DNA of 33,164 nt, taken from assembly GCA_947442255.1 (NCBI GenBank), contig CANEVO010000041.1, positions 1 to 33,164 on the forward strand, in the 5' to 3' direction. A model generated the notes under the pieces. That model did not search any database. It was not told the origin of the DNA and saw nothing but the letters and a program-made list of their open reading frames with translations. The position numbers and the translations under genes were made by a program. This stretch comes from Opitutia bacterium (GTDB lineage Bacteria > Verrucomicrobiota > Verrucomicrobiae > Opitutales > Opitutaceae). Positions within the stretch are counted from its first letter, which is position 1; each line of letters starts with the position of its first letter. This document shows positions 17,724 through 26,616 of the stretch, in pieces.

Positions 17724-20240
17724 ATGCAATATTTCCTTCGATGGGCTCGATTTTTCCGCCGGATTCTGGTGCTCGGTGTACTCGCCGGGTGGATCGGGAC
17801 GAGCCCGGCATCAGCCCAAAACAATCTGCTGTGGAACGGCGGGTTTCATTTTCAGGCGTTCGAGACCTCGCGTGATGCCGGGTCGCCGGCCGCCCGCACC
17901 GGCGCGGTGCCCTTTTGGGATCAGGCGGCCTATGGCGATGCGGAAGCGTGCCGCGCCCCGGCCAATACGGTATTTCGCCCGCAGTTCGCGGTCGATGGCG
18001 TCGTGGTGATCCATCCGGGAAAATTGTTGAAACAGCTGGTGCTGCTGCACGAGGCCCAGCTGGATCATGGCGACATCGTTTCGCTTTCCGTTTTTGGCTA
18101 TCAGGCAAAGCCGGGCGCACTCCGCGCCGCGCTCTGTCAGATGCAGCTGGACGATGCGCCGGGGGAATGGGCGCCCCGCGAGTTTGGGCAGAAGGACGCG
18201 CGCAGCTTTCCCCGGCATGCGCGCGGCGAATTGGTGCGCGTGGAACTCGGCGGCAGCGGGTCGGGTGATGGCACCGATTTCGAATTGAAAATCGAAAACG
18301 CCCGCATCACCGGGGCGCTGATCGACGATCCGGCCCAACCGAGCGAGCGGGCGAACACCCTCGGCATCCAGGTCGAATTCACCAACACCTCCGAGACCGA
18401 CGTCTGGATCTATTCCCCGTGCCTGACGCGCGGGCCGGTCGCACAAAACCGCCGGCCGGACCAGCGGCCGTTGCCGGACTATTACCGGCACCTGCCTCGA
18501 ACTCTCGCAAAACTGCGGCGCGGGGAACCGCTCCACCTCATCGTGATGGGTTCGAGTATCGATCGCGCCAGCGCCAATCCGCCGCTTTATCTCTACGACG
18601 AGGATCCGCGTGCGGCGCATTTCAAGGAACCGCTTTCCAGCGGCGATCTGCTTTTCGACGGGGCGCGGGTCGGGCATCCGGAATGGACGCCTTACATCGG
18701 CCAGTGGCGCCACTATTTCAGCTTCGCGGGCCGCCTGCGGCAGAGCCTGATGCGGCGTTTCAATTACCCGATCGACCGGCTCCTGCTCAACTTCATGGCG
18801 TGCGACGGCTCTTCGATCGGCGAGTCGCATTCCGCGCTGGAACCGTGGGCCGCGCTCGCTTTGCCGCCGAATCCGGAGACGAACGGACAAACGGCCGGCC
18901 CCACGTGGGCCCAGCTGCACCCGGCGGTTTTTTCCCGGCCGGAGGGCCCGCGCCCCAATCTGGTGATCTTTGGCGGCGGAGCGAACGAAAAGGTCGACGG
19001 GGCGGAGGAGGTCGCCGTATTCGAGGGATCGATTCGCTGGTTCCAGCGGCACTACCCGGGGATCGAGTTTGTTTTTTGCCTGTGGCAGAATCAGGAAAAA
19101 GCCTCCGTATCCGGGGCGATCCGGGATCTCGCGCTGGCCTACGGAATTCCGTTTCTCGATTTGGGCCGGGAGCTGCACCTCGCCACCCGCTACGTCAACC
19201 GCCTGGGGTTCACGCCGGGCGACGGGCATCCGCAGGCGGCCGCACACTACCTTTGGGGGCGGATGCTCGAGCGCGCGTTTCAACCCGTGGACCCGCTCCA
19301 GACCGGTGTGGCGCAAAACCATCTGCCGGCCCGCGTCAGTCCCTACACGATCGGGTGGGAGGGAGAAATGCGCACGTATCCGGCAGCTTCGCCCCGGATT
19401 CATGAAAATGCGTTCCTCCTCGACGACACGGTGGTAAATCTTTGGGCCGACAGTGCCGCGCCCACGATCGGCGTCCTGCTTGACGGCGAGTCCGGAGAAA
19501 GTCCGGGATTCTACAACGGCAGCCGCCTCAAGCCGGCCAAGGCCCGCAATCCGCGCAACAGTTCCTTCGCCATCGGCCGCCTCAGCCTGGGCGACCGGCA
19601 CGTGGTCGAAGTCAAAGGCGCGGACACGCGGATTGTGGCGGTGGATGCCAAGACCGCCCTGAATCGCGCCTGGCATGGAGTGGAGAGCAAAAGCTGGCAG
19701 CTGCACGGTCTTCCGACGGCGCCGTTCGCGTCAGCCTGGGGCGCTCCATATGGCGCCGTGCAGGCGAAGCTGCCGCCGGGTCGCGCGGTGCAGCTGCGCT
19801 GGATTGGAACGGATTGTTCCATCGCCTGGGTGACGCAAGCCGGCGCGGGGACGCTCGTGGCCAGGGTCGACGGCGTGGAACGGCTGCGCGAAACAACGGA
19901 TGCGCCGTTCACTCTGGCTTCGGGCAAGAAAGTTCATCTGGAAAACCGCAAGGGTGTGCGCGGGCTGCCCTATGGGGTGCACGAGCTCGTGCTCGAAGCG
20001 GCCGGCGGGCCGGTGGCGGTGCTCGGCGCCTTCAGTTACGACACCCGCGCCAATCACGATGGTCAGCGCACGCAGGAAGGGTTGGCCGCTCCCGGCGATC
20101 GCCTGGTGTTTTCAGCTCCTTTCGCAGCGGAACCGATCGTCGTCTGCCACGGTGGCTTGCAGGTGCGGGAGGTCTCGCGGGAAGGGATTACTTTCGGCGG
20201 CGAGCAAGCGGGTTTTTATCGAGTGACGGGGGACCGATAG
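17724..20240 (+). CDS. Large secreted SGNH-type hydrolase (putative carbohydrate esterase)
   Basis: An 838-residue secreted protein with a signal peptide (about 1-31, ending ASAQ). An N-terminal beta-rich region (about 33-250) begins NLLWNGGFHFQ and looks like a carbohydrate-binding jelly roll. The SGNH core follows: block I VMGSSID (G276, S277, S278), block III GGGAN (N421) and block V PGDGHP (D500, H502). Block I reads GSS instead of GDS, with S278 in the usual nucleophile position. The C-terminal third (about 530-838) is more beta-sheet sequence with no recognised domain. It probably removes acyl groups from a glycan; the substrate is unknown. It follows the symporter gene by 52 bases. Confidence 0.7.
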   Translation: MQYFLRWARFFRRILVLGVLAGWIGTSPASAQNNLLWNGGFHFQAFETSRDAGSPAARTGAVPFWDQAAYGDAEACRAPANTVFRPQFAVDGVVVIHPGKLLKQLVLLHEAQLDHGDIVSLSVFGYQAKPGALRAALCQMQLDDAPGEWAPREFGQKDARSFPRHARGELVRVELGGSGSGDGTDFELKIENARITGALIDDPAQPSERANTLGIQVEFTNTSETDVWIYSPCLTRGPVAQNRRPDQRPLPDYYRHLPRTLAKLRRGEPLHLIVMGSSIDRASANPPLYLYDEDPRAAHFKEPLSSGDLLFDGARVGHPEWTPYIGQWRHYFSFAGRLRQSLMRRFNYPIDRLLLNFMACDGSSIGESHSALEPWAALALPPNPETNGQTAGPTWAQLHPAVFSRPEGPRPNLVIFGGGANEKVDGAEEVAVFEGSIRWFQRHYPGIEFVFCLWQNQEKASVSGAIRDLALAYGIPFLDLGRELHLATRYVNRLGFTPGDGHPQAAAHYLWGRMLERAFQPVDPLQTGVAQNHLPARVSPYTIGWEGEMRTYPAASPRIHENAFLLDDTVVNLWADSAAPTIGVLLDGESGESPGFYNGSRLKPAKARNPRNSSFAIGRLSLGDRHVVEVKGADTRIVAVDAKTALNRAWHGVESKSWQLHGLPTAPFASAWGAPYGAVQAKLPPGRAVQLRWIGTDCSIAWVTQAGAGTLVARVDGVERLRETTDAPFTLASGKKVHLENRKGVRGLPYGVHELVLEAAGGPVAVLGAFSYDTRANHDGQRTQEGLAAPGDRLVFSAPFAAEPIVVCHGGLQVREVSREGITFGGEQAGFYRVTGDR

Positions 20241-20342
20241 TAGCCCAACCCACCACAGGCAATCGCAAGCCGTGGAGGGATCGCAAATTCTGCCGCCCCG
20301 AAAGATTTCCGCCATGGTCCTCGGGCATACGTACGCGGAGGT

Positions 20343-20498
20343 TCAGGCGCCCTGCTGTGCCAGCTGCAGCTCTTCGCACGCGCGTTCGAAGCCCCGGCGC
20401 ACGGTCGTCAGCCAAGCGCCGAAATCACGTACGTCGATTCCCGCGGTCTGCAACCAACCGGGCGACGGCAATTCCGGAATCATACCATCAGCTGTTGA
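20343..20498 (-). pseudogene. 3' fragment of an HDOD-domain gene interrupted by the IS
   Basis: The minus-strand frame reads STADGMIPELPSPGW, then LQTAGIDVRDFGAWLTTVRR and GFERACEELQLAQQGA before a stop at 20343-20345. This is the expected C-terminal tail of an HDOD protein. The rest of the gene is at 21621-22361 on the same strand, beyond the IS630 element. The codon broken at the left TA (20499-20501) is in the same phase as the codon at the right TA (21621-21623), so removing the element gives one continuous frame. Confidence 0.8.
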
Positions 20499-20500
20499 TA

Positions 20501-21620
20501 TTAGGACTTTACTTTAGTCGATAATTTTTCATTTTAGGGCATGGCAAGAAAACTACCGGACTTGGGAGAGAAACTGGTGGCGGAGATCGAGGCGGCGTGG
20601 GCGCAGCCGCAGGAAGCTTGGGCGCGCCGACGGCTGCTGGTGGTGCGGTTGATTGCGCAGCATGAGTTTACCGTGGAGCAGATCACCCGAGTGGCGGAGG
20701 TGAGCCGGCAGAGCGTCTTCACTTACCGCGACACCTTGGTGGCGGGTGGCGTGGCGGCGCTCTTGACCCGGAAACGGGCGCCGGGTCGAAAGCCCGCGGT
20801 GCGCGGCGCGGTGGCCCAGGAGTTTATCACCCGGTTGGAGGCTGGAAAGTTTCGGCAGGCCCGCGATGCGCAAGCGTGGATCAAAAAGCGGACGCACCGC
20901 CAGTTGACCGAAAGCGGTGTGCGGCAGCTGTTGCGCCGAGTGGGCGGCAAGCTCAAGGTGCCACGCAAGTCGCACGCGAAAAAAGATCCTGCCAAAGCCA
21001 CGGCCTTCAAGGCGGAACTGCCGGCGCGCTTGACCGCCGTGGTGGGCCCCACGCCCACGCAACCGGTCCGCCTGTGGGTGCTCGACGAGCACCGCTACGG
21101 TCTGCTGCCAGTGATCCGTCGGGTCTGGGGTCGGCGCGGAGTCCGCGTGCACGCGCCCTACGCCACCCGCTACAAGTGGGGCTACCTGCATGAAGCCCTG
21201 GAAGTCGACGGCGCGCATGCCTGCGAACTGCTGCTGACGCCGGCCATTGATCGGGACATTCACACCCTCTTTCTGCGCCAGATTGCCGAATCCGATCCCA
21301 CGGCCCTGCACGTGGTCATCGCCGATCAGGCCGGCTTTCATCTGCCCGCCGGCGATGACCGCATTCCTGCCAACCTTAGGTTGCTACCGCTGCCGCCCTA
21401 CTGCCCCGAACTCAATCCGGTCGAACGTTTCGGCGGTCTGCTCAAAGCCGCTTTCTCGAACCGGCTCTATCTGAACCTGCGCAAACTTGAGGATCATCTC
21501 ATCGCCGCCGCCGGGCCTTGGTCCACCCCGGCCGCCGTCGCAGGCCTCATCCACGGCTGGCTTGCCGATAAAGTAAATCGTGGCGCTTCAATCTAGAGTC
21601 TAAATATCAATAAATATTAT
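20501..21620 (+). mobile_element. IS630-family insertion sequence
   Basis: This is about 1.1 kb with one transposase gene and AT-rich ends in a GC-rich background. TA dinucleotides flank it at 20499-20500 and 21621-21622; IS630 elements insert at TA and duplicate it. These boundaries restore the HDOD reading frame. The best terminal similarity is slightly off them: TGATATTAGGACTTTA from 20496 matches TGATATTTAGACTCTA read inward from 21609 (13 of 16). The right end could therefore lie at about 21604-21610, with the extra AT-rich bases having another origin. The left end is firmer than the right. Confidence 0.8.
20541..21596 (+). CDS. IS630-family DDE transposase
   Basis: A 351-residue transposase that seems full length and intact. 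An N-terminal helix-turn-helix (about 30-70, FTVEQITRVAEVSRQSVFTY) binds the ends. The RNase-H-like catalytic domain has the DDE acidic residues in LWVLDEHRYG (D about 181), VVIADQAGFH and PPYCPELNPVE, the standard IS630 signature. ATG 20541 follows ATTTTAGGGC. With no frameshift or stop, it could still be active, and since the interrupted HDOD gene rejoins exactly, the insertion looks fairly recent (inference). Confidence 0.92.
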   Translation: MARKLPDLGEKLVAEIEAAWAQPQEAWARRRLLVVRLIAQHEFTVEQITRVAEVSRQSVFTYRDTLVAGGVAALLTRKRAPGRKPAVRGAVAQEFITRLEAGKFRQARDAQAWIKKRTHRQLTESGVRQLLRRVGGKLKVPRKSHAKKDPAKATAFKAELPARLTAVVGPTPTQPVRLWVLDEHRYGLLPVIRRVWGRRGVRVHAPYATRYKWGYLHEALEVDGAHACELLLTPAIDRDIHTLFLRQIAESDPTALHVVIADQAGFHLPAGDDRIPANLRLLPLPPYCPELNPVERFGGLLKAAFSNRLYLNLRKLEDHLIAAAGPWSTPAAVAGLIHGWLADKVNRGASI

Positions 21621-22361
21621 TATCAGTTCCTCGGGCACGCAAAGAAATGAGCGTGCCCACCGGGCCGTGGCCAGGATGGCGCACAGTTGCCGGTGGCTTG
21701 GGGCCTCTTCCGGTGCCAGTTGATGGCGCACGGCCGTGGTCACCGCGGGCGGGAATCCCCAGCGCTCGATCAGGGTCCCTCCCGCTTCGGCGTGGGAAAA
21801 CCCCAGCCATTCGCGTTCCGCGGGAGCGAAATCCAAGGGATAACCGGAGGACTCGATCGCGGCTGTCCGGCCGGATCGGGTGGCATGGCGGTTGGTCACC
21901 ACTAGGCCCAGCCCGTGCAACAATCCGGCAGTGTAGGCATCGTGGGCGTCCGCGGCGCCGCTGTGTTCGGCGAGACTGCCGGCCGCCAGCGCGCAGGCGA
22001 TGGCGCGGTGCCAGACGATCGGCGCCGTGAGTCGGTACGCCGCCAGCGGATGACCGACCAGCTCTGCCGTCACCGCGAACATCACGAGCTTCCGCACGCC
22101 GTTGAGGCCCACGCGCTGAATCGCCTCCATCAACGAGTCCACCCGGGCACCGTGCCCGAAGTAGACGCTGCTCGCCATCTGTACCGTCCGGGCCGTGAGC
22201 GCGGGTTCGAGCCGGATCAAATCCGCGATGCGATCGAGCGGCGTGTTGTCCCGGGCGAGCAGTTCCTCCAAGGTGCGCAACACCTTTGGTTCCGAGGGCA
22301 GATCCCGGACCTGATGCACGAGGGCTTCGGGCGTGATGTTGGATTCGACGCCGCCGGGCAC
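21610..22361 (-). pseudogene. 5' part of an HDOD-domain protein gene, disrupted by IS630
   Basis: HDOD domains resemble HD phosphohydrolases without the full metal site and act in bacterial signalling. The frame starts at GTG 22361 (an in-frame TAG lies just upstream) and reads TPEALVHQVRDLPSEPKVL, then IRLEPALTARTVQMASS, IQRVGLNGVRKLVMFA, HDAYTAGLLHGLG and FSHAEAGGTLIERWGFP, a complete HDOD core. After CVPEEL the frame turns AT-rich (IIIFIDI) and stops inside the insertion. Genuine codons end near 21621; the lost tail is at 20343-20498. Rejoined, the product would be about 298 residues. The truncated product lacks the last 50 residues and is probably non-functional or altered. Confidence 0.85.
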
Positions 22362-22437
22362 ACTGCGCTATCGGCACAACGCCGGCGCAATTAACCAAAT
22401 TCCCCGGGGTCCGCGGGCGGAGGGCGCGGCCGCCCGA

Positions 22438-23193
22438 CTACTTCAGCATCTCGGTCAGCAACGGCTTCATCGCGTCGGCCCAGAGCTGATAGCCGGCGGC
22501 GTTCGGGTGAAGCTGGTCGGGCATGATCGCGAACGGAATCTTGCCGTCCTGCCCGACGAAGACCGCGTTGATGTCGAGGAAGCGCACGTTGCGGCCGTCG
22601 TCGAGTTTCGCCAGGTCGGCGTTCACGGCACTGATCACGTCCGTGCGTTTGATGGCATCGGCGATGGCGGCCTCGGTGATCCGGCCGTCCTGGTCCTTGC
22701 GGGCGCCGCGGGGGAAGATCGCGAGCACGAGCACCTTGGTGCCGGGGATCTTCTGGCGGATCAGTTCCACGATCTTGCGGTCGGCCGCGGCGATCTCGGC
22801 GGCGGTATGGCCGGCCGAGTTGTTGGTGCCCAGCATGAGGACGGTGACTTTCGGGGAGATGCCGTCGAGCTCGCCGTTCGCGATGCGCCAGATCACATGC
22901 TGGGTCTGGTCGCCGCCGATGCCGAAGTTGGCGGACTGGTTTTTGCCGTAGTAGTGCTCCCAGATGTGCGGAACCCTGGTCCAGCCGGCGGTGATCGAGT
23001 CGCCGATGAAGAGGACATCGATGGGCCCGGACTTGCCGCGGGCGAGAAAGGATTCGTGGGCCTTGCGGAAAGCACCGGTGGTGTCCTTCTTTTCGATGGG
23101 GGCCGAGGCATCGACTTTGGCCGTAGCGGGCGCTTGGGCGACGGCGAAAGGCAGCAACGCGACCAGGGCGAGGATGGAGAACAGTTTTTTCAT
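22438..23193 (-). CDS. Secreted SGNH/GDSL hydrolase (PAF-acetylhydrolase IB-like)
   Basis: A 251-residue secreted esterase. A signal peptide spans about 1-20. All SGNH blocks are intact: GDSIT with nucleophile S66, GIGGDQ (G93/G94), GTNN (N124) and PDQLHPN with D226 and H229. The order matches the PAF-acetylhydrolase beta/gamma subgroup often found as carbohydrate acetyl esterases in plant-matter degraders; the substrate is unknown. ATG 23193 is preceded on the minus strand by the pyrimidine run CTCCCTTTTCCCCC. It is divergent from the ceramidase-like gene, sharing a 158-base promoter region. Confidence 0.9.
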   Translation of the reverse strand: MKKLFSILALVALLPFAVAQAPATAKVDASAPIEKKDTTGAFRKAHESFLARGKSGPIDVLFIGDSITAGWTRVPHIWEHYYGKNQSANFGIGGDQTQHVIWRIANGELDGISPKVTVLMLGTNNSAGHTAAEIAAADRKIVELIRQKIPGTKVLVLAIFPRGARKDQDGRITEAAIADAIKRTDVISAVNADLAKLDDGRNVRFLDINAVFVGQDGKIPFAIMPDQLHPNAAGYQLWADAMKPLLTEMLK

Positions 23194-23351
23194 GGGGGAA
23201 AAGGGAGCGTGGGGGAATCGGCGGCGGGGAGGCGAGCCTGCGGTGGGCGTGGCGGCTGGTGCGGTATCGGTGGAAAAGCGGTGCCGTCCCGCCGTGGCCG
23301 GGCGATTTGACGTTGGCGTGATCGCCCACTTTGGCCTTTGCTGCGGCCGTC

Positions 23352-24848
23352 ATGATCCGCCCCTACTCCAAGTTTATCCCTGTGCTTTTTTTGGCGATCG
23401 CGGCAACGGCCGCGCTGACCGCGATCCACGGCGCCCAGACCGCCGCGCCCGCCGCCCGGGTTTTCCGGGCGGGTGCCGCGACCAGCAACATCACGCCGCC
23501 GCTCGGCGCCGGCATCGTGGGTAATTTTGTCATTCCGCCGGCGACGCAGATCCATGACGAACTCCACGCGCGCTGTCTGGCGCTCGACGACGGCACGAGC
23601 CGGCTGGTGTTTGTCGTGGTGGACAACGTTGGGATCAACCGCGAGGTGTTCGACGAGGCGAAGCGGCGCGTCGAGGCGGCGACCGGCGTGCCGGTGGCCA
23701 ACATGATGATGTCGGCGACGCACACGCATTCCGCCACGAGCGCCCGCGGCTCGAATGCGATGGTCATGCGGGCTTCGAATGCGGAAACGCGCGATCCCGC
23801 GGCGATTCCTCCACTCGACGACTACCAGGCTTTCCTTGCGCGGCGGATCGCCGACGGCGTGCAACGGGCGCTCAACAACCTCGAGCCGGCGCAGATCGGC
23901 TGGGGCGCGGGCCAGGTGCCGCAGCACCTGTTCAACCGGCGGTGGCTGATCAAGGACGGGAAGACGGTCGTCAATCCGTTCGGCGGGCAGGACCGGGCGT
24001 TGATGAATCCGGGCTCGACCCGGAAGGATCTGGCCGGGCCGGCGGGACCGACCAACCCCGAGGTCTATTTCGTTTCCCTGCAGTCCACCGCCGGCCGTCC
24101 CATCGCGTTGCTGACGAATTATTGGCTGCACTACGTGGGCGGGGTGCCGACCGGCCACATCTCGGCGGATTACTTCGGGGCGTTTTGCGATCGCCTGCAG
24201 GAACTGCTCGGAGCCGACCGCCAGGATCCGCCCTTCGTCGGCCTGCTCGCCAACGGCCCGTGCGGCGACGTCAACAACGTCGACATCAAGGCAGCGCCGA
24301 GGAAATACGCGCCGTACGAAAAAATCCGGCTGGTGGCCAATGACGTCGCGCAGGAGGTGCTGCGGGTGCGCAAGACGATCCAGCATCGCGACTGGGTGGA
24401 ATTAAAGGCGACGCAGACGGAGCTGGTGTTGAAAACCCGCCGACCCGGGCCCGGGTTGGTGGAGCGGGCGCAACAGGTGCTGGCGCGGCCGGCCACGGTC
24501 TCGCCGGTACACAGTCTGGAAAAGGCCTATGCCGAGCGGACGATCTCCGCGCGCGACTGGCCGGAAACGGTGAGCGTGCTGCTGCAGGCTTTCCGCATCG
24601 GCGAACTCGGCGTGGCCGCCATTCCCTTCGAGACGTTCACCGCCACGGGCCTGGCGATCAAGGCCGCCAGTCCGTTCAAGGACACGTTTACGATCGAGCT
24701 CGCGAACGGCAGCAACGGCTACCTCCCGACGCCGGAGCAGCACGAACTGGGCGGCTACGAAACATGGCTCGGCACCAACCGCGTGGAGGTGGAGGCGTCG
24801 CGCAAGATCGAGGCCACCATCGGCGCGCTGTTCACGCGGCTCAAGTAG
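23352..24848 (+). CDS. Neutral/alkaline non-lysosomal ceramidase N-terminal-like hydrolase, secreted
   Basis: A 498-residue secreted protein with a signal peptide (about 1-28). It matches the catalytic domain of neutral ceramidase, a zinc amidase: ITPPLGAGIVGNF near the N-terminus, SATHTHSATS with probable zinc ligands H124/H126, and LANGPCGDVNNVD (N301 onward), then ELANGSNGYLPTPEQHELGGYE near the end. Bacterial members are common in Planctomycetes and Verrucomicrobia, where the natural substrate is usually unknown and may not be ceramide. The C-terminal Ig-like domain of true ceramidases is absent. ATG 23352 starts the signal peptide. The next gene starts 140 bases downstream on the same strand. 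Confidence 0.88.
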   Translation: MIRPYSKFIPVLFLAIAATAALTAIHGAQTAAPAARVFRAGAATSNITPPLGAGIVGNFVIPPATQIHDELHARCLALDDGTSRLVFVVVDNVGINREVFDEAKRRVEAATGVPVANMMMSATHTHSATSARGSNAMVMRASNAETRDPAAIPPLDDYQAFLARRIADGVQRALNNLEPAQIGWGAGQVPQHLFNRRWLIKDGKTVVNPFGGQDRALMNPGSTRKDLAGPAGPTNPEVYFVSLQSTAGRPIALLTNYWLHYVGGVPTGHISADYFGAFCDRLQELLGADRQDPPFVGLLANGPCGDVNNVDIKAAPRKYAPYEKIRLVANDVAQEVLRVRKTIQHRDWVELKATQTELVLKTRRPGPGLVERAQQVLARPATVSPVHSLEKAYAERTISARDWPETVSVLLQAFRIGELGVAAIPFETFTATGLAIKAASPFKDTFTIELANGSNGYLPTPEQHELGGYETWLGTNRVEVEASRKIEATIGALFTRLK

Positions 24849-24988
24849 TGCACGGTGCCGGTGCGGCTGAAAACCGGATGCTGACAAACCCGTTTTCTTC
24901 CCAACGCTCCCTTCCGAGCCTGCCCCCGTCCCCGCTGTTGCGCGGGGAAATCGTGGCCCGGGCCAGGCAATCCGACTTTCCCGAAAAA

Positions 24989-26086
24989 ATGAAAAAACAC
25001 CGATGGCTGGAGACAGGAATAATCATGGCCGGTGCGTTGCTGACCACCGGCGCGACCGTGGACCGCGGCCGGCTGGACCGCGAAAATCTGCTTGAGTTTC
25101 GCGATGACAAGGGCGCGATCGCGCCGGTTCGCTCCATCGGCGACTGGCAGAAACGGCGCGCGGAAATCCTCGCCGGGGCGCAGAAGGTCATGGGTCCGCT
25201 GCCCGGGCCGGTGAAGCGGGTGCCGCTGGACGTGAAGGTGGAGGAGGAGGTCGACTGCGGTTCCTACGTGCGCCGCTACATTACGTATCTGGCGGAGCCG
25301 GATTCACGGGTGCCGGCGTATCTTCTGATTCCCAAGGCCGTGCTCGACGGCTCGGTGGGCGAGGCCCGGCCGGGCGTGCTTTGCCTGATGGGAACCAACC
25401 GCGACATCGGCAGCAAAGTCGTGGTCGGCCTCGGCGGACCCAAGGGTCTGCCGAACCGCAACTACGGCCAGGAACTGGCCGAGCGGGGCTACGTGACGAT
25501 CGCGCCCTTTTATCCGCAGATGGGGCACTACAAGCCCGACTTGAAGAAGCTCGGTTACCAAAGCGGCACGATGAAGGCGATTTGGGACAACATCCGGGCG
25601 ATCGATCTCCTCGCGTCCATCCCCGGCGTGAAGCAGGGCGGTTTTGGTGCGATCGGCCATTCGCTGGGCGGGCACAACGCGATTTACACCGCGGTGTTCG
25701 AGGACCGCATCAAGGTGATCGTGTCGAGCTGTGGCTTCGATTCCTACCTCGACTACAAGGATGCGTCCGCCTGGCAGCCGGGCCGGGGCTGGGCGCAGGA
25801 ACTCTACATGCCCAAGATCCTCGATACGCCACTGGCCGGAATCCCGTTCGATTTCCACGAACTGATCGGCGCGCTGGCGCCCCGGCCTTTTTTTGCCAAC
25901 GCCCCGATCCGGGACAGCAATTACAAGTGGCGTAGTGTCGACCGGGTGGTGGCGGCAGCCGCCCAGATCTACCAGCTCTACAACGTGCCCGGCCTGATCC
26001 AGGCCGAGCACCCCGACTCCATCCACGATTTCCCGACGCCTGCCCGGCACCTGTCCTACACCTGGATTGAGCGGGCGTTGAAGTGA
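24989..26086 (+). CDS. Secreted alpha/beta hydrolase, acetylxylan-esterase/dienelactone-hydrolase-like
   Basis: A 365-residue hydrolase with a short N-terminal hydrophobic segment (about 8-22). The nucleophile elbow is GHSLGG with S225; D309 (IRDSNY) and H346 (SIHDFP) are well placed for the triad. RVPAYLLIPK and GYVTIAPFYPQMGHY before the elbow are typical of the family often called acetyl xylan esterase or Abhydrolase_7 in Planctomycetes and Verrucomicrobia. It may deacylate a polysaccharide, with substrate unproven. ATG 24989 follows CTTTCCCGAAAAA. The open frame upstream overlaps the ceramidase-like gene and is rejected. It ends 13 bases from the convergent response regulator gene. Confidence 0.85.
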   Translation: MKKHRWLETGIIMAGALLTTGATVDRGRLDRENLLEFRDDKGAIAPVRSIGDWQKRRAEILAGAQKVMGPLPGPVKRVPLDVKVEEEVDCGSYVRRYITYLAEPDSRVPAYLLIPKAVLDGSVGEARPGVLCLMGTNRDIGSKVVVGLGGPKGLPNRNYGQELAERGYVTIAPFYPQMGHYKPDLKKLGYQSGTMKAIWDNIRAIDLLASIPGVKQGGFGAIGHSLGGHNAIYTAVFEDRIKVIVSSCGFDSYLDYKDASAWQPGRGWAQELYMPKILDTPLAGIPFDFHELIGALAPRPFFANAPIRDSNYKWRSVDRVVAAAAQIYQLYNVPGLIQAEHPDSIHDFPTPARHLSYTWIERALK

Positions 26087-26099
26087 GCGTGGCCCGGTC

Positions 26100-26525
26100 C
26101 TAACGCGCCGGCTTTTGAGCGGCGCGGAGTGCCGCCAGCGCCTTGGCGGTCTTGATGGCGTATTGGACCGAGCGTTCGAACGTATCGGGTTTCAGGTCCC
26201 GCTTGTTGATGAAATCGGCCGCGCCGCCTTCCATCGCCGCGAGGTCCGTTTCTTCGCGGCTGTCGCCCGTGAGCAGGATGACGGGCGTGAGGCAGTTTTG
26301 CGACTTGGCCTCACGGAGCAGTTGCAGGCCGTCGCCCGCGCCGAGATGATAATCCAGCAGGCAGAGGGCGTGGGTCCCGCTCAACAGCCGCTTCAGGCCG
26401 TTGTCGTAGTCCGGCACATGCTCCACCGTGAAGGGGTCACCGCGGAACACCGTCACCAACATGCCAACCAGTTGGGCGATGAGCGGATCGTCGTCGATCA
26501 GGAGAATTTTTTGAGGAGTGTCCAT
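26100..26525 (-). CDS. Stand-alone response regulator receiver protein
   Basis: A 141-residue CheY-like receiver domain with no output domain. The acidic pocket is D11-D12-D13 (LLIDDDP), the phosphoacceptor is D58 (LCLLDYHLG), the switch Thr is T86 (LLTGDS) and the conserved Lys is K108 (FINKRD). All needed residues are present, so phosphorylation by a histidine kinase is expected. The partner kinase is not in the window. The C-terminus is a basic tail after helix 5. It lies 91 bases downstream of acyltransferase B on the same strand, perhaps co-transcribed. Confidence 0.92.
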   Translation of the reverse strand: MDTPQKILLIDDDPLIAQLVGMLVTVFRGDPFTVEHVPDYDNGLKRLLSGTHALCLLDYHLGAGDGLQLLREAKSQNCLTPVILLTGDSREETDLAAMEGGAADFINKRDLKPDTFERSVQYAIKTAKALAALRAAQKPAR

Positions 26526-26616
26526 GGTGGCGACGCGGCGGTAAGAAAACCCGCCAGCTTGATTTTCGGGCCGAGATTACGGTGGGCGAGGGGTTGCGCA
26601 AGGCCGCGCGCGGGCA

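Noticed and set aside
17811..19706. A 631-codon minus-strand frame opposite the large SGNH hydrolase
   Set aside because: The plus-strand frame has a signal peptide and SGNH blocks; the reverse frame has no domain.
20495..20525. Sigma-70-like promoter TTGATA ... GATAAT before the transposase
   Set aside because: The spacing is 19 bases and it spans the insertion boundary; too weak to call.
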